Shown here piece after piece: positions 22,453 through 34,296 of a DNA stretch of 64,000 nucleotides. A program made the translations under genes and the position numbers. This DNA is from Taudactylus pleione (lineage: Eukaryota > Chordata > Amphibia > Anura > Myobatrachidae): positions 1,179,501 to 1,243,500 of the forward strand of contig JAUIMM010001409.1 in NCBI GenBank assembly GCA_031769625.1, read 5' to 3'. Every line of letters begins with the position of its first letter. Positions within the stretch are counted from its first letter, which is position 1. The notes beneath the pieces are model-generated. The model was given only the letters and a program-made list of their open reading frames with translations. It did not search any database and was not told where the DNA came from.

Positions 22453-22960
22453 ACCGGCCACTTTTCGTGTTTTGTGTTTTGGTTTTGGATCTGGATCTTT
22501 CTTCGTGTTTTGGATCTGGATTGGTTTTGCCAAAACCACCCTTCCGTGTTTTGGGTTCTGGGTTTTGTGTTTTGGATCTGTATTTTTTTTTAAAAAAGCA
22601 TAAAAACAGCTAAAATCACAGAATTTGTAGGTTTTTCTGCTCCTATGCTATTATTAACCTCAATAACCTTAATTTCCACTCATTTCCAGTCTATTCTGAA
22701 CACCTCACACCTCACAATAGTGTTTTTATGTCCAAAACGTTGCACCGAGGTAGCTGGATGACTATGCTAAGCGACACGAGTGGGCGGCACAAACACGTGA
22801 CCCATCTAGGCGTGAAACTGCAGTGGCAGACAGGATGGCAGTTTGAAAAACTAGGCCCCAAACTGTACATAATGCAAAGAAAAAAAAGAGGTGCAAGATG
22901 GAATTGTCCTTGGGCCCTCCCACCCACCCTTATGTTGTATAAACAGGACATGCACACTTT

Positions 22961-23024
22961 AACAAACCAATCATTTCAGCGCCAGGGTCTGCCACACAAC
23001 TGTGGCTGAAATGATTGGTTCGTT
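22961..23024 (-). other. 3'-UTR hairpin of hAT copy 2
   Basis: Arms 22961-22980 (AACAAACCAATCATTTCAGC) and 23005-23024, one mismatch, about 50 bp past the transposase stop. The same structure exists in copy 1 (4618-4681), and its single arm mismatch is conserved. Confidence 0.75.
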
Positions 23025-23076
23025 TGGGCCCCCACAAAACAAGCTGGCAATTAATGTGTCCCTGCACAAACTGGCT

Positions 23077-26000
23077 CTATGGAGGCAAGATGTCATCCTC
23101 ATCCTCCTCATCCACCGATTCCTCACCCTCTTCAGTGTGTACATCCTCATCCTCACAAAGTATTAACTCGTCCCCACTTGAATCCACCACCACAGGTCCC
23201 TCTGTACCTTCTGGAGGCTGGTCTCCCTGGAAGAGCTGATAATTCATTTTGATGAACATCATCTTCTCCACATTCTGTGGAAGCAACCTCCTACGCCTTT
23301 CGCTGACAAGGTTCCCGGCTGCACTAAACACTCTTTCGGAGTACACACTGGAGGGGGGGCAACTCAGGTAAAATAGAGCCAGTTTGTACAGGGGCCTCCA
23401 AATTGCCTCTTTTTCCTGCCAGTACAGGTATGGACTGTCTGCCATGCCTACTTGGATGCTGTCACCGATGTAATCCTCCACCATTCTGTCAATGGTGACA
23501 GTATCATATGCAGTGACAGTAGACATGTCAGAAATTGTTGCCAGGTCCTTCAGTCCGGACCAGATGTCCAAACTTGGTCCTGCCTGCCCTGCATCACCGC
23601 CAGCGGGTTGCTTAGGATACCTAAGTTTTTTCCTGGCAGCCCCAGTTGCAGGAGAAAATGAAGAAGGAGCCGTTGACGTGTCACGTTCCGCTTCAGCTGA
23701 CAGTGTGTTCACCAGCAGGTCTTTGCACCTCTGCAGGCTTGTGTCGGCCGGAAAGAGAGACACCACATAGGCTTTAAACCTAAGATCGAGCACGGTGGCC
23801 AAAACGTAGTGGTCTGATTTCAACAGATTGACCACCCTGGAATCCTGGCAAAGCGAATGAAGGGCTTCATCCACAAGTCCCACATGCCGAGCGGAATCGC
23901 TCCGTCTTAGCTCCTCCTTCACTTTCTCCAGCTGCTTCTGCAAAAGCCTGATGAGGGGAATGACCTGACTCAAGCTGGCAGTGTCTGAACTGACTTCACG
24001 TGTGGCAAGTTCGAAGGGCTGGAGAACCTTGCACAACACGGAAATCATTCTCCACTGCGCTTGAGTCAGGTGCATACCCCCTCCTTTGCCTATGTCATAG
24101 GTGGATGTATAGGCTTGTATGGCCTTTTGCTGCTCCTCCATCCTCTGAAGCATATAGAGGGTTGAGTTCCACCGCGTCACAACCTCTTGCTTCAGGTGAT
24201 GGCGGGGCAGGTTCAAGAGTGTTTGCTGGCGCTCCAGTCTTCGGCACGCAGTCGCTGAATGGCGAAAGTGGCCAGAAATTTTTCGGGCCACCCAAAGCGT
24301 CTCCTGCACGCCCCTGTCGCTTTTCAGAAAATTCTACACCACCAAGTTTATTGTGTGAGCAAAACATGGGACGTGCTGGAATTTGCCCAGATGTAATGCC
24401 CGCACAATATTGGTGGCGTTGTCAGATATCACAAATCCCCAGGAGAGTCTAAGTGGGGTAAGCCACTGGGCGATGATTTCCCTCAGTTTCTCTAAGAGGT
24501 TGTCGGCGGTGTGCCTCTTACTGAAACCGGTGATACACAGCGTAGCCTGCCTTGTAATGAGCTGGCATTTCTGAGATGCTGCTACTGGTGACGCTGCTGC
24601 TGTTGCTGCGTAAGGTGATACATCTACCCAGTGGGCTGTCACAGTCATATAGTCCTTAGTCTGCCCTGTTCCACTTGTCCACATGTCCGTGGTTAAGTGG
24701 ACATTGTGTACAACGGCATTTTTCAGGACACTGAGGACACTTTTTCTGACGTTTCTGTACAGTCTCGGTATCGCCTGCCTAGTGAAGTGGAATCTAGACG
24801 GGATTTGGAACCGGGGACACACTACCTCCATCAATTGTCTAAATCCCACTGCACTAATGGCGGATACCGGACGCACGTCTAACACCAACATAGCAGTCAA
24901 GGCCTCAGTTATACGTTTTGCTTCAGGATGACTGCTGTCGTACTTCATCCTCCTCGCTAAGGACTGTTGGAGGGTCAATTGTTTAGTAAAAGTAGTGGTG
25001 TTCCTACTTCCTCTCTGGGATGATGAACGACTCCCAGCAGCAGCAACAGCAGCAGCGGCAGCAGTAGGCGTAGCAATGCAGGATCCTCCGGAGGAATCCC
25101 GGATAGGAGAGTCAGTCATGCCAGTGACATGGCCTGCAGGACTACTTCCAATCCTAACTAAGGAGGAAATTGACGAGGAGGGAGTTGACGGTGTGGTTTG
25201 CAGGCGCTTGGATACAACAGGACAACGGGATTTAGGTGTCCCTGGACTGCTTACGGTCTTAGCCAAAGTTTCTGAACTTGACAGTAACTTTTTATGAACG
25301 CGCTGCAGGTGCCGTATAAGGGAGGATGTTCCTAGGTGGTTGACGTCCCTACCCCTACTTATTTCACCTTTACATATGGTACATATGGCAAGACAGTTGT
25401 TGTCCGGATTTGGATAGAAATATTGCCAGACCAAAGAGGTGGAATGTTTGGTCTTCTGCCCAGGCATGACCGTGATGGGCTTTTTCATCCCACGGACAAC
25501 AACTGTCTCCCCCGGAGCCTGATTTAAACAAACCACATCACCATCAGAATCCTCCTCGCCAACTTCCTCCTCAGCGCCAGCTACACCAGTATCCTCATCC
25601 TGTTGTACTTCAACAGTGACATCTTCAATTTGCATATCAGCAAGTGGACTGTGGGTGCTCCTTTCAGCACTTGCAGGGGGCGTGCAAATGGTGGAAAGAG
25701 CCACCTCTTCCCGTCCAGTGCTGGGAAGGTCAGGCATCGCAACCACCACCACACTTGGACTCTCCTTGGGGATTTGTGATATCTTCTTAGAAAGCACAGT
25801 TCTTCGCTGTGCTTTTGCCAGCTTAACTCTTTTGATTTTTTTAGTGGGAGGAGGGCTTCCATCGTCATGTGAAGCTGAACCACTAGTCATGAACATACTA
25901 GGGATCGACCTTAGCCGTTCCTTGCCACTCCGTGTCGTAAATGGCATATTGGCAAGTTTACGTTTCTCTTCAGCTGATTTAAATGTCTTTTTCAAGGTCA

Positions 26001-26190
26001 TTTTCCTGAACTTTGCCATTTGGGATTGTATGTGCCCTCTACTATGACATTGGGCATCGGCCTTGGCAGACGACCTTGATGGCATGTTATCGTCTATGTC
26101 ATGACTAGTGGCAGCAGCTTCAGCACTAGGAGGAAGTGGTTCTTGATCTTTCTCTATTTTATTTTTATCGGAGAAAGTTTGGTCCTCCAT
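23077..26190 (-). CDS. hAT transposase with BED finger, one in-frame TAG stop
   Basis: A single frame of 1037 codons, interrupted only by TAG at 24334-24336 (codon 619), with the same frame continuing on both sides. Visible parts are an acidic N-terminal region, a BED zinc finger at about 250-300 (W255, C270, C273, H294, H299), an alanine-rich linker at about 377-385, and an RNase H-like DDE core with D502 in TTDMWTS, D590 in SDNATNI and C609/H612 of CFAHTINL. RW at 673-674 and the likely Glu at 905 (MVEDY) follow. The hAT dimerisation motif SSVYSERVFSAAGN lies at about 947-960, before a very acidic tail. The product would cut and paste the element through its terminal repeats. As read, translation ends at 618 residues, keeping the finger and two Asp but losing Glu and the dimerisation domain. 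The ATG at 26188-26190 is chosen because copy 1 starts identically. Confidence 0.92.
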
Positions 26191-26218
26191 TTATGTTATA
26201 TCGATTTGATATATACGT

Positions 26219-29200
26219 GCGGCTAAACACAGAAAATAATTTTTTTTTTGGTTTGGACTGGAGTGTACTTTGGGGGTTACAGCACCCTTTAACGGTCAAG
26301 CCAGCCGGCCCTTTACTTATGACACAGGCGCACGCTTGGCACTACTTTGTTGATGCACGTGCGGCTACTGCGCACACAATTCACAAACACAGAAAATAAT
26401 TTTTTTTTGGTTTGGACTGGAGTGTACTTTCGGGGGTTACAGCACCCTTTAACGGTCAAGCCAGCCGGCCCTTTACTTATGACACAGGCGCACGCTTGGC
26501 ACTACTTTGTTGATGCACGTGCGGCTACTGCGCACACAATTCACAAACACAGAAAATAATTTTTTTTTTGGTTTGGACTGGAGTGTACTTTCGGGGGTTA
26601 CAGCACCCTTAACGGTCAAGCCAGCCGGCCCTTTACTTATGACACAGGCGCACGCTTGGCACTACTTTGTTGATGCACGTGCGGCTACTGCGCACACAAT
26701 TCACAAACACAGAAAATAATTTTTTTTTGGTTTGGACTGGAGTGTACTTTCGGGGGTTACAGCACCCTGTAACGGTCAAGCCAGCCGGCCCTTTACTTAT
26801 GACACAGGCGCACGCTTGGCACTACTTTGTTGATGCACGTGCGGCTACTGCGCACACAATTCACAAACACAGAAAATAATTTTTTTTTAGGTTTGGACTG
26901 GAGTGTACTTTGGGGGTTACAGCACCCTTTAACGGTCAAGCCAGCCGGCCCTTTACTTATGACACAGGCGCACGCTTGGCACTACTTTGTTGATGCACGT
27001 GCGGCTACTGCGCACACAATTCACAAACACAGAAAATAATTTTTTTTTTGGTTTGGACTGGAGTGTACTTTCGGGGGTTACAGCACCCTTAACGGTCAAG
27101 CCAGCCGGCCCTTTACTTATGACACAGGCGCACGCTTGGCACTACTTTGTTGATGCACGTGCGGCTACTGCGCACACAATTCACAAACACAGAAAATAAT
27201 TTTTTTTTTGGTTTGGACTGGAGTGTACTTTGGGGGTTACAGCACCCTTTAACGGTCAAGCCAGCTGGCCCTTTACTTATGACACAGGCGCACGCTTGGC
27301 ACTACTTTGTTGATGCACGTGCGGCTACTGCGCACACAATTCACAAACACAGAAAATAATTTTTTTTTTGGTTTGGACTGGAGTGTACTTTCGGGGGTTA
27401 CAGCACCCTTAACGGTCAAGCCAGCCGGCCCTTTACTTATGACACAGGCGCACGCTTGGCACTACTTTGTTGATGCACGTGCGGCTACTGCGCACACAAT
27501 TCACAAACACAGAAAATAATTTTTTTTTGGTTTGGACTGGAGTGTACTTTCGGGGGTTACAGCACTTTTTAACGGTCAAGCCAGCCGGCCCTTTACTTAT
27601 GACACAGGCGCACGCTTGGCACTACTTTGTTGATGCACGTGCGGCTACTGCGCACACAATTCACAAACACAGAAAATAATTTTTTTTTTGGTTTGGACTG
27701 GAGTGTACTTTCGGGGGTTACAGCACCCTTAACGGTCAAGCCAGCCGGCCCTTTACTTATGACACAGGCGCACGCTTGGCACTACTTTGTTGATGCACGT
27801 GCGGCTACTGCGCACACAATTCACAAACACAGAAAATAATTTTTTTTTGGTTTGGACTGGAGTGTACTTTCGGGGGTTACAGCACCCTTTAACGGTCAAG
27901 CCAGCCGGCCCTTTACTTATGACACAGGCGCACGCTTGGCACTACTTTGTTGATGCACGTGCGGCTACTGCGCACACAATTCACAAACACAGAAAATAAT
28001 TTTTTTTTTGGTTTGGACTGGAGTGTACTTTGGGGGTTACAGCACCCTTTAACGGTCAAGCCAGCCGGCCCTTTACTTATGACACAGGCGCACGCTTGGC
28101 ACTACTTTGTTGATGCACGTGCGGCTACTGCGCACACAATTCACAAACACAGAAAATAATTTTTTTTTTGGTTTGGACTGGAGTGTACTTTCGGGGGTTA
28201 CAGCACCCTTAACGGTCAAGCCAGCCGGCCCTTTACTTATGACACAGGCGCACGCTTGGCACTACTTTGTTGATGCACGTGCGGCTACTGCGCACACAAT
28301 TCACAAACACAGAAAATAATTTTTTTTTTGGTTTGGACTGGAGTGTACTTTCGGGGGTTACAGCACCCTTAACGGTCAAGCCAGCCGGCCCTTTACTTAT
28401 GACACAGGCGCACGCTTGGCACTACTTTGTTGATGCACGTGCGGCTACTGCGCACACAATTCACAAACACAGAAAATAATTTTTTTTTGGTTTGGACTGG
28501 AGTGTACTTTCGGGGGTTACAGCACCCTTAACGGTCAAGCCAGCCGGCCCTTTACTTATGACACAGGCGCACGCTTGGCACTACTTTGTTGATGCACGTG
28601 CGGCTACTGCGCACACAATTCACAAACACAGAAAATAATTTTTTTTTTGGTTTGGACTGGAGTGTACTTTCGGGGGTTACAGCACCCTTAACGGTCAAGC
28701 CAGCCGGCCCTTTACTTATGACACAGGTGCACGCTTGGCACTACTTTGTTGATGCACGTGCGGCTACTGCGCACACAATTCACAAACACAGAAAATAATT
28801 TTTTTTTTGGTTTGGACTGGAGTGTACTTTCGGGGGTTACAGCACCCTTAACGGTCAAGCCAGTCGGCCCTTTACTTATGACACAGGCGCACGCTTGGCA
28901 CTACTTTGTTGATGCACGTGCGGCTACTGCGCACACAATTCACAAACACAGAAAATAATTTTTTTTTTGGTTTGGACTGGAGTGTACTTTCGGGGGTTAC
29001 AGCACCCTTAACGGTCAAGCCAGCCGGCCCTTTACTTATGACACAGGCGCACGCTTGGCACTACTTTGTTGATGCACGTGCGGCTACTGCGCACACAATT
29101 CACAAACACAGAAAATAATTTTTTTTTGGTTTGGACTGGAGTGTACTTTCGGGGGTTACAGCACCCTTTAACGGTCAAGCCAGCCGGCCCTTTACTTATG

Positions 29201-29280
29201 ACACAGGCGCACGCTTGGCACTACTTTGTTGATGCACGTGCGGCTACTGCGCACACAATTCACAAACACAGAAAATATAT
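26219..29280 (-). repeat. Leader array of about 19 tandem 160-bp units (hAT copy 2)
   Basis: Twenty occurrences of ACAGAAAATAAT/ATAT spaced 159-161 bp from about 26228 to 29268, so nineteen full units. They are far more uniform than those of copy 1: differences are mainly in A-tract length, TTTAACGG versus TTAACGG, and GGGGG with or without a preceding C. On the transposase strand each unit carries GCACGTGC, CATAAGTAAAGGG, CTTGACCG and a T-rich tract ending GTGTGCGCAG. The array separates the promoter (29640) from the ATG (26190) by about 3.4 kb. Confidence 0.94.
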
Positions 29281-29535
29281 TATTTTTTTAGCACTTGGGG
29301 GGAGCACCCCTGATGGACAGAGCACCCCCTGGACAACACTACAGCACTCCTTTAGGACTGGGACACTGCACAGGACTTTGGAGTGGACACAGCCCCTATG
29401 GAGAACTGACTGCACAACACAGTCCAGCCAGCCCCTATGGACTTTGAAGTAGTGGACACAGCCCCTATTAACAACAGCAGCACAGCACAACACAGCCAGC
29501 CCCTATGGACTTTGAAGTAGTGGACAACAGCAGCA

Positions 29536-29570
29536 CTACACTACACTACACTACACTACACTACACTACA
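29536..29570 (-). repeat. (TGTAG)7 microsatellite
   Basis: Seven CTACA units on the plus strand, in the leader of hAT copy 2; copy 1 has four. Confidence 0.85.
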
Positions 29571-29639
29571 CAGCCCTAACTCCCACCCTCCCTCTTCACT
29601 GTCCACAGCCGAGTGAGAAAATGGCGCCGACGCGGGTAC

Positions 29640-29647
29640 CTTATATA
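29640..29647 (-). promoter_or_regulatory. TATA box of hAT copy 2
   Basis: TATATAAG on the minus strand about 160 bp inside the element end, with the same flanks as in copy 1 (GGATCC before, GGTACCC after). It points toward the leader array and the transposase. Confidence 0.62.
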
Positions 29648-29795
29648 GGATCCAAAACCCGCGAGACTCGGAAGGCGGGATGATGACGTTTTGCCTCGAT
29701 TTCAGATCCGAGTCAGGCGGGAAAAGTCGAGCCTGACTCGGATCGGACTCGGATCGGGGGGCTCGGGGGGGTTCGGATTTCAGAAATCCGAACCC

Positions 29796-29814
29796 GCTCA
29801 CCCCTAGTTTATTT
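29796..29814. repeat. Other terminal repeat and target duplication of hAT copy 2
   Basis: GCTCACCCCTA at 29796-29806, followed by GTTTATTT at 29807-29814, which is identical to 22434-22441. Confidence 0.93.
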
Positions 29815-31074
29815 ACACACAGATGCATGTATCACGGATCTCCCTGACCTGTCCGTGCATCTGTATTTATTTACACACAGATGCATGTATCACGGATCTC
29901 CCTGATCCCATCCTTACTTCTGTGTTTATTTACACACAGATGCATGTATCACGGATCTCCCTGATCCCATCCTTACTTCTGTGTTTATTTACACACAGAT
30001 GCATGTATCACGGATCTCCCTGACCTGTCCGTGCATCTGTATTTATTTACACACAGATGCATGTATCACGGATCTCCCTGATCCCATCCTTACTTCTGTG
30101 TTTATTTACACACAGATGCATGTATCACGGATCTCCCTGATCCGTCCGTGCATCTGTATTTATTTACACACAGATGCATGTATCACGGATCTCCCTGATC
30201 CCATCCTTACTTCTGTGTTTATTTACACACAGATGCATGTATCACGGATCTCCCTGACCTGTCCGTGCATCTGTATTTATTTACACACAGATGCATGTAT
30301 CACGGATCTCCCTGACCTGTCCGTGCATCTGTATTTATTTACACACAGATGCATGTATCACGGATCTCCCTGACCCGTCCGTGCATCTGTATTTATTTAC
30401 ACACAGATGCATGTATCACAGATCTCCCTGATCCGTCCGTGCATCTGTATTTATTTACACACAGATGCATGTATCACAGATCTCCCTGATCCGTCCATGC
30501 ATCTGTATTTATTTACACACAGATGCATGTATCACGGATCTTCCTGATCCCATCCTTACTTCTGTGTTTATTTACACACAGATGCATGTATCACGGATCT
30601 CCATGATCCGTCCGTGCATCTGTATTTATTTACACACAGATGCATGTATCACGGATCTCCCTGATCCCATCCTTACTTCTGTGTTTATTTACACACAGAT
30701 GCATGTATCACGGATCTCCCTGACCTGTCCGTGCATCTGTATTTATTTACACACAGATGCATGTATCACGGATCTCCCTGACCTGTCCGTGCATCTGTAT
30801 TTATTTACACACAGATGCATGTATCACGGATCTCCCTGACCCGTCCGTGCATCTGTATTTATTTACACACAGATGCATGTATCACAGATCTCCCTGATCC
30901 GTCCGTGCATCTGTATTTATTTACACACAGATGCATGTATCACAGATCTCCCTGATCCGTCCATGCATCTGTATTTATTTACACACAGATGCATGTATCA
31001 CGGATCTTCCTGATCCCATCCTTACTTCTGTGTTTATTTACACACAGATGCATGTATCACGGATCTCCATGATC
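29807..31074. repeat. Satellite D, middle part
   Basis: Continuation of the 58-59-bp array after the hAT insertion, about 21 units. A block of several units starting near 30110 recurs near 30580 (same order of CCCATCCTT, CCGTCCGTG and CACAGATCT subtypes), so the array has a higher-order period of about 0.46 kb. It is cut at CCATGATC by a MITE. Confidence 0.94.
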
Positions 31075-31430
31075 CATACTTACCTACTTTGCTGGGCAGC
31101 TTTCCGGGAGCAGCAGGAGGGGGACCTGCTGCTCTCCTCTTCGGGGGGCGGGGCCAGACGATAGACGGCATTAGGCCCCGCCCCCTTTACAGAAAACCCC
31201 CGTGATTCGCTGGTCCGTGAGGAGGGGGCGGGGCTAAATGACGCAATTTGCCGAATTTAGCCCCGCCCCTTCCCGACAGACCCGATAATTTCAGGTAAAA
31301 TCTCCCCATCCTGCCCACTTCACTAGGAAGTGGGCGGGATGCGGGAGATATGCCTGCCCTTCCGGGATCGCGGGGGGTTACCCGAAAAATCGAGAGCCTC
31401 CCGCGATTCCCGGGAGAGTAGGCATGTATG
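31075..31430. mobile_element. hAT-type MITE with 8-bp TSD
   Basis: A 356-bp GC-rich element flanked by CCATGATC at 31067-31074 and 31431-31438. Its ends CATACTTACCTACT and AGTAGGCATGTATG are imperfect inverted repeats. Inside are complementary GGGGCGGGG/CCCCGCCCC blocks and CCCACTT/AAGTGGG. It has no coding capacity. The 8-bp duplication fits hAT, but its ends differ from those of the large hAT copies, so a different hAT transposase is likely. Confidence 0.85.
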
Positions 31431-31625
31431 CCATGATCCCATCCTTACTTCTGTGTTTATTTACACACAGATGCATGTATCACTGATCTCCCTGACCCGT
31501 CCGTGCATCTGTATTTATTTACACACAGGTGCATGTATCACGGATCGCCCTGATCCATCCGTGCATCTGTATTTATTGACACACAGGTGCATGTTTCACG
31601 GATCTCCCTGACCTGTGCATGCATC
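31431..31625. repeat. Satellite D, right remnant
   Basis: About three further, more diverged units (ACAGGTGCATG, GATCGCCCTGATCCATCC), ending at GCATGCATCTGTTCG. The array edge is more degenerate than its interior, as is usual for satellites. Confidence 0.9.
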
Positions 31626-31845
31626 TGTTCGTTTGAGTTAGTGAATACCGAATGGTAAATAGAAATGAATCATACAAATGACAACGAATGATTACACCAT
31701 CGAACAACACGAATGACAGGAACTCGGCAGCTCAGTAACGTCAGTAACCTGTTCGAAAAATGAAACACATGAATCCGGACGATGTCATCCGAGATTGATC
31801 TCGGGTGACATCAAATAGAAATCAGGAGCTTAGTAAATTTACCCC
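31626..31845. other. Anonymous sequence
   Basis: AT-rich, with repeated CGAATGA words (GAACGAATGATT, CACGAATGACAG). It ends in CTTAGTAAATTTACCCCC, a typical MITE-edge motif. No gene. Confidence 0.35.
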
Positions 31846-32138
31846 CAGATGTTAGGCAATAGGTCGACAGGGTCAAAAGGTCGACATGTTGAATGTCAAC
31901 ATTAAAGCATGTCGACTGGTACAAATGGTTGACAGGGTCAAAAGGTCGACATTATAATGGTCAACACACAACTGGTTGACACAATTTTTGTTTCTGTTTT
32001 TTAACCCGAATCTTTACCCTAACCCTTGGTGCCTAACCATAACCGTGGGGGTAAGTGCCTAACCCTAAAAAAAAAAAAGTAACTCATTTATTGTGTCGAC
32101 CCTTTGTCCCTGTCAACCTATTGCCTGTCTAACATCTG
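31846..32138. mobile_element. GTCGAC-rich MITE with imperfect terminal inverted repeats
   Basis: The left end CAGATGTTAGGCAATAGGTC continues to GACAGGGTCAAAAGGTCGAC. The right end is its complement (GTCGACCCTTTGTCCCTGTC to CTAACATCTG) with a small indel. AGGTCGACA motifs and CCTAACCCTAA-like words fill the interior. No target duplication was resolved. Confidence 0.65.
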
Positions 32139-33591
32139 GTGTCTATCTAGACCCTGTCGACTTTTTAACTCTCTATCTATAGTGTGTAACCCCTTATTTA
32201 GAAATACATTACAGCTTGGAGGCTATCGGCTGATAGGGCATTTCAATGGCGCAGTCGGGGTGTATGTCGACATTGTGAATGACATGGGGGCATATTTAGT
32301 AAACAAATTTTGCTGGAAATCCCCCAGAAACTTCTGCAAAATGTAAGTACCCCCTGGCTGTATAACAGGGGTTCCGCAGCAGGTATCAGAGTTTCACCCC
32401 TCCATTTAGCTAACGCCATCTTAGCCATTAAAGCCTATAGGCTACATATCACATGACTTACAGGAACCCTCTCCAGTAACAGCCGCTCGCGTATGCACTG
32501 TCTGATGACCGCATATGCGCAGTAGCCCGCCCGGGGTCCCGCGGCATAATGTAAAGCGATCACTGATGCAATCACTTTACTTTACACAACACAGGGACGG
32601 GCTCCTATTGTTCCCCTGTCCCTTGATGTGAACCTGCGCACATCCGGGCGGGACAGAATGTCTTGTTGTCGCAAATAGCGTTGATAAGAATTTCTAATTA
32701 TCGGCTTTAAATCCAGATAATGAATAAACAAATCCCCATCATTTTTTATTTACCCAATGTGAAGTGACATTTATATCTTATGTAAGTTTTATATGATGTA
32801 ACCGGTGGTTTTATTTGTCCTTATTTAACGTTTCTCCCAGGAAGAGAATGGGGAGGAATTGTGATAACACGTCCTTGGCTCTATATCCTCCATCTCATCC
32901 CATATGTCAGACTCAGTGTAAGTGATGCGCGGCTCTAACGTATTCCATAATGTATAGATAATAGTATTGCGGCTCTCAGGATGATGTATTGCTGTGGCTG
33001 CAGGACGCGCTGCGTGCTAATCAGGATAACCAGCCCTTCCTAATAATACAAAACAGAATTATATGGGGCGCGCAATTCACATGACATTAATCTTCTGCGT
33101 TAAGCAAGGGATGATGTACGTGTACTTCTCTGAGGGTGATGTCCCCCTTTGTACCCACCCACAGCCTGTCTAGAATGTAAGCTCTTGTGAGCAGGTCTCT
33201 CAATCCTTCTGTGGTCTCATTGTGATTCTGAAATTATGTTATTATGTGTATTTGTATATCTGGAATGTCGGCAACGTGTCTGTAACTGTAGTGCCTGATG
33301 ACCCATGTTCTATGCTGTTTTGCTGTATTAATCACAACGTACTGAACTACAGATGCCATGTGGCAGGGGCACACACAGGAGGGGCTTCCAGATGCATGGT
33401 TTAGGAACAAACTGTCACAATAACCCTAAAGCAGGGGCTTTTATGTTGTGCAATTATTTTACTCAAGTACGGTTGAGTTTCAAAGGGTTACTCATTCACA
33501 CAGTTCTTATCAGTGGGCATATTATTATCACATGCTCTCAGCCCCTGAAAATTAAGATCCTTGGGGGGCGATTCAATTCTAACGTGGAAAT
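32139..33591. other. Anonymous sequence with fragments of old repeats
   Basis: No credible gene. CTAGAATGTAAGCTCTTGTG near 33171 is a motif common in vertebrate interspersed repeats. GGGGGCATATTTAGTAAACA near 32286 resembles a MITE edge. The rest is unrecognised. Confidence 0.35.
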
Positions 33592-33594
33592 TTA

Positions 33595-34193
33595 GGGCCT
33601 GATTCAGAGCTGGACGCTATTTGCGCTCGCTCGTTCAGAAAAAAGGGGTGGCTATTCAAATGAACTGTTCGCTCTTTGCGGTCTGTTCACGCCTCTAGGT
33701 CTGAACGAGCGAACAAAACTTGCTGTCATTTTTTGGGAAACTACGCCCCCTGGCCGCTTGCATCCTACGTCATGTCCGCTATTTATTAGATTAATCGAGT
33801 ACATCGACCAGCGTATGAACTGCTCGCTATTCTTGTGGTTGGTTTTTCCTACCACAATCTTGCGAGCAGTTCTGACTATAAAATAACCCAGTGACGTGGT
33901 CAATGACGCTGCTGTATTAATTATGCACACCCATAAAACGCCCGTTTTGACCTTTAAGCACGCCTGCGTTCGGATCTCCACTCCCCGTTTTCAAGCACCT
34001 TCCCCTGTTACCACCCACATACGCCTCATTCTGTCACTCAAAATAGCAGGCATTCGCTATTTAGCGAACAAAAGATTTTCGGCCGCACTGACTGGTTCGC
34101 GCATGCGTATTACGGTCCGTACGCATGCGCAGTTGTGCAAACATCGCTCGGAACGAACGAGCGGCCGCTTACGAGCGGCTCTGAATCAGGCCC
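33595..34193 (+). mobile_element. CTGATTCAG MITE, copy C2, TSD TTA
   Basis: A 599-bp element with ends GGGCCTGATTCAGAGC and GCTCTGAATCAGGCCC, flanked by TTA at 33592-33594 and 34194-34196. It is collinear with C1 (13926-14514): shared CGCCCGTTTTGACC, CGTTCGGATCTCCACTCCC and TACCACCCACATACGCCTCA. It is non-coding. Confidence 0.88.
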
Positions 34194-34296
34194 TTAGTTC
34201 CCGGATAAAGTGCAATACAATGAATTCCCACGACTAGCCCTGCGGCTGCATTTATCACAGATTTGTGAGTTGTAGTGTTAGAGGTCTATGTACTAA

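Larger units (their letters stand above)
22442..29806 (-). mobile_element. Complete 7365-bp hAT transposon, copy 2
   Basis: The ends are TAGGGGTGTGC and GCTCACCCCTA, 11-bp terminal inverted repeats with one mismatch. They are flanked by an identical 8-bp duplication GTTTATTT (22434-22441 and 29807-29814), and removing the element and one duplication restores a continuous satellite D unit. Reading on the minus strand it has a TATA promoter, a leader with TGTAG repeats, nineteen 160-bp units, a 1037-codon BED/DDE transposase frame with one TAG, and a 3' hairpin. The 8-bp duplication, TTDMWTS, SDNAT and SERVFSAAG motifs identify the hAT superfamily. The leader repeats account for over 40% of its length. 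Confidence 0.96.

Noticed and set aside
26347..29452. Series of identical 70-residue frames (MLMHVRLLRTQFTNTEN) in the 160-bp array
   Set aside because: They lie antisense to the transposase, overlap from unit to unit and simply reflect the repeat. They appear on the antisense strand of copy 1 as well.
32000..32070. CCTAACCCTAA words as telomeric repeat
   Set aside because: Only scattered, irregular copies inside a MITE (also near 56540-56640), not a TTAGGG array.
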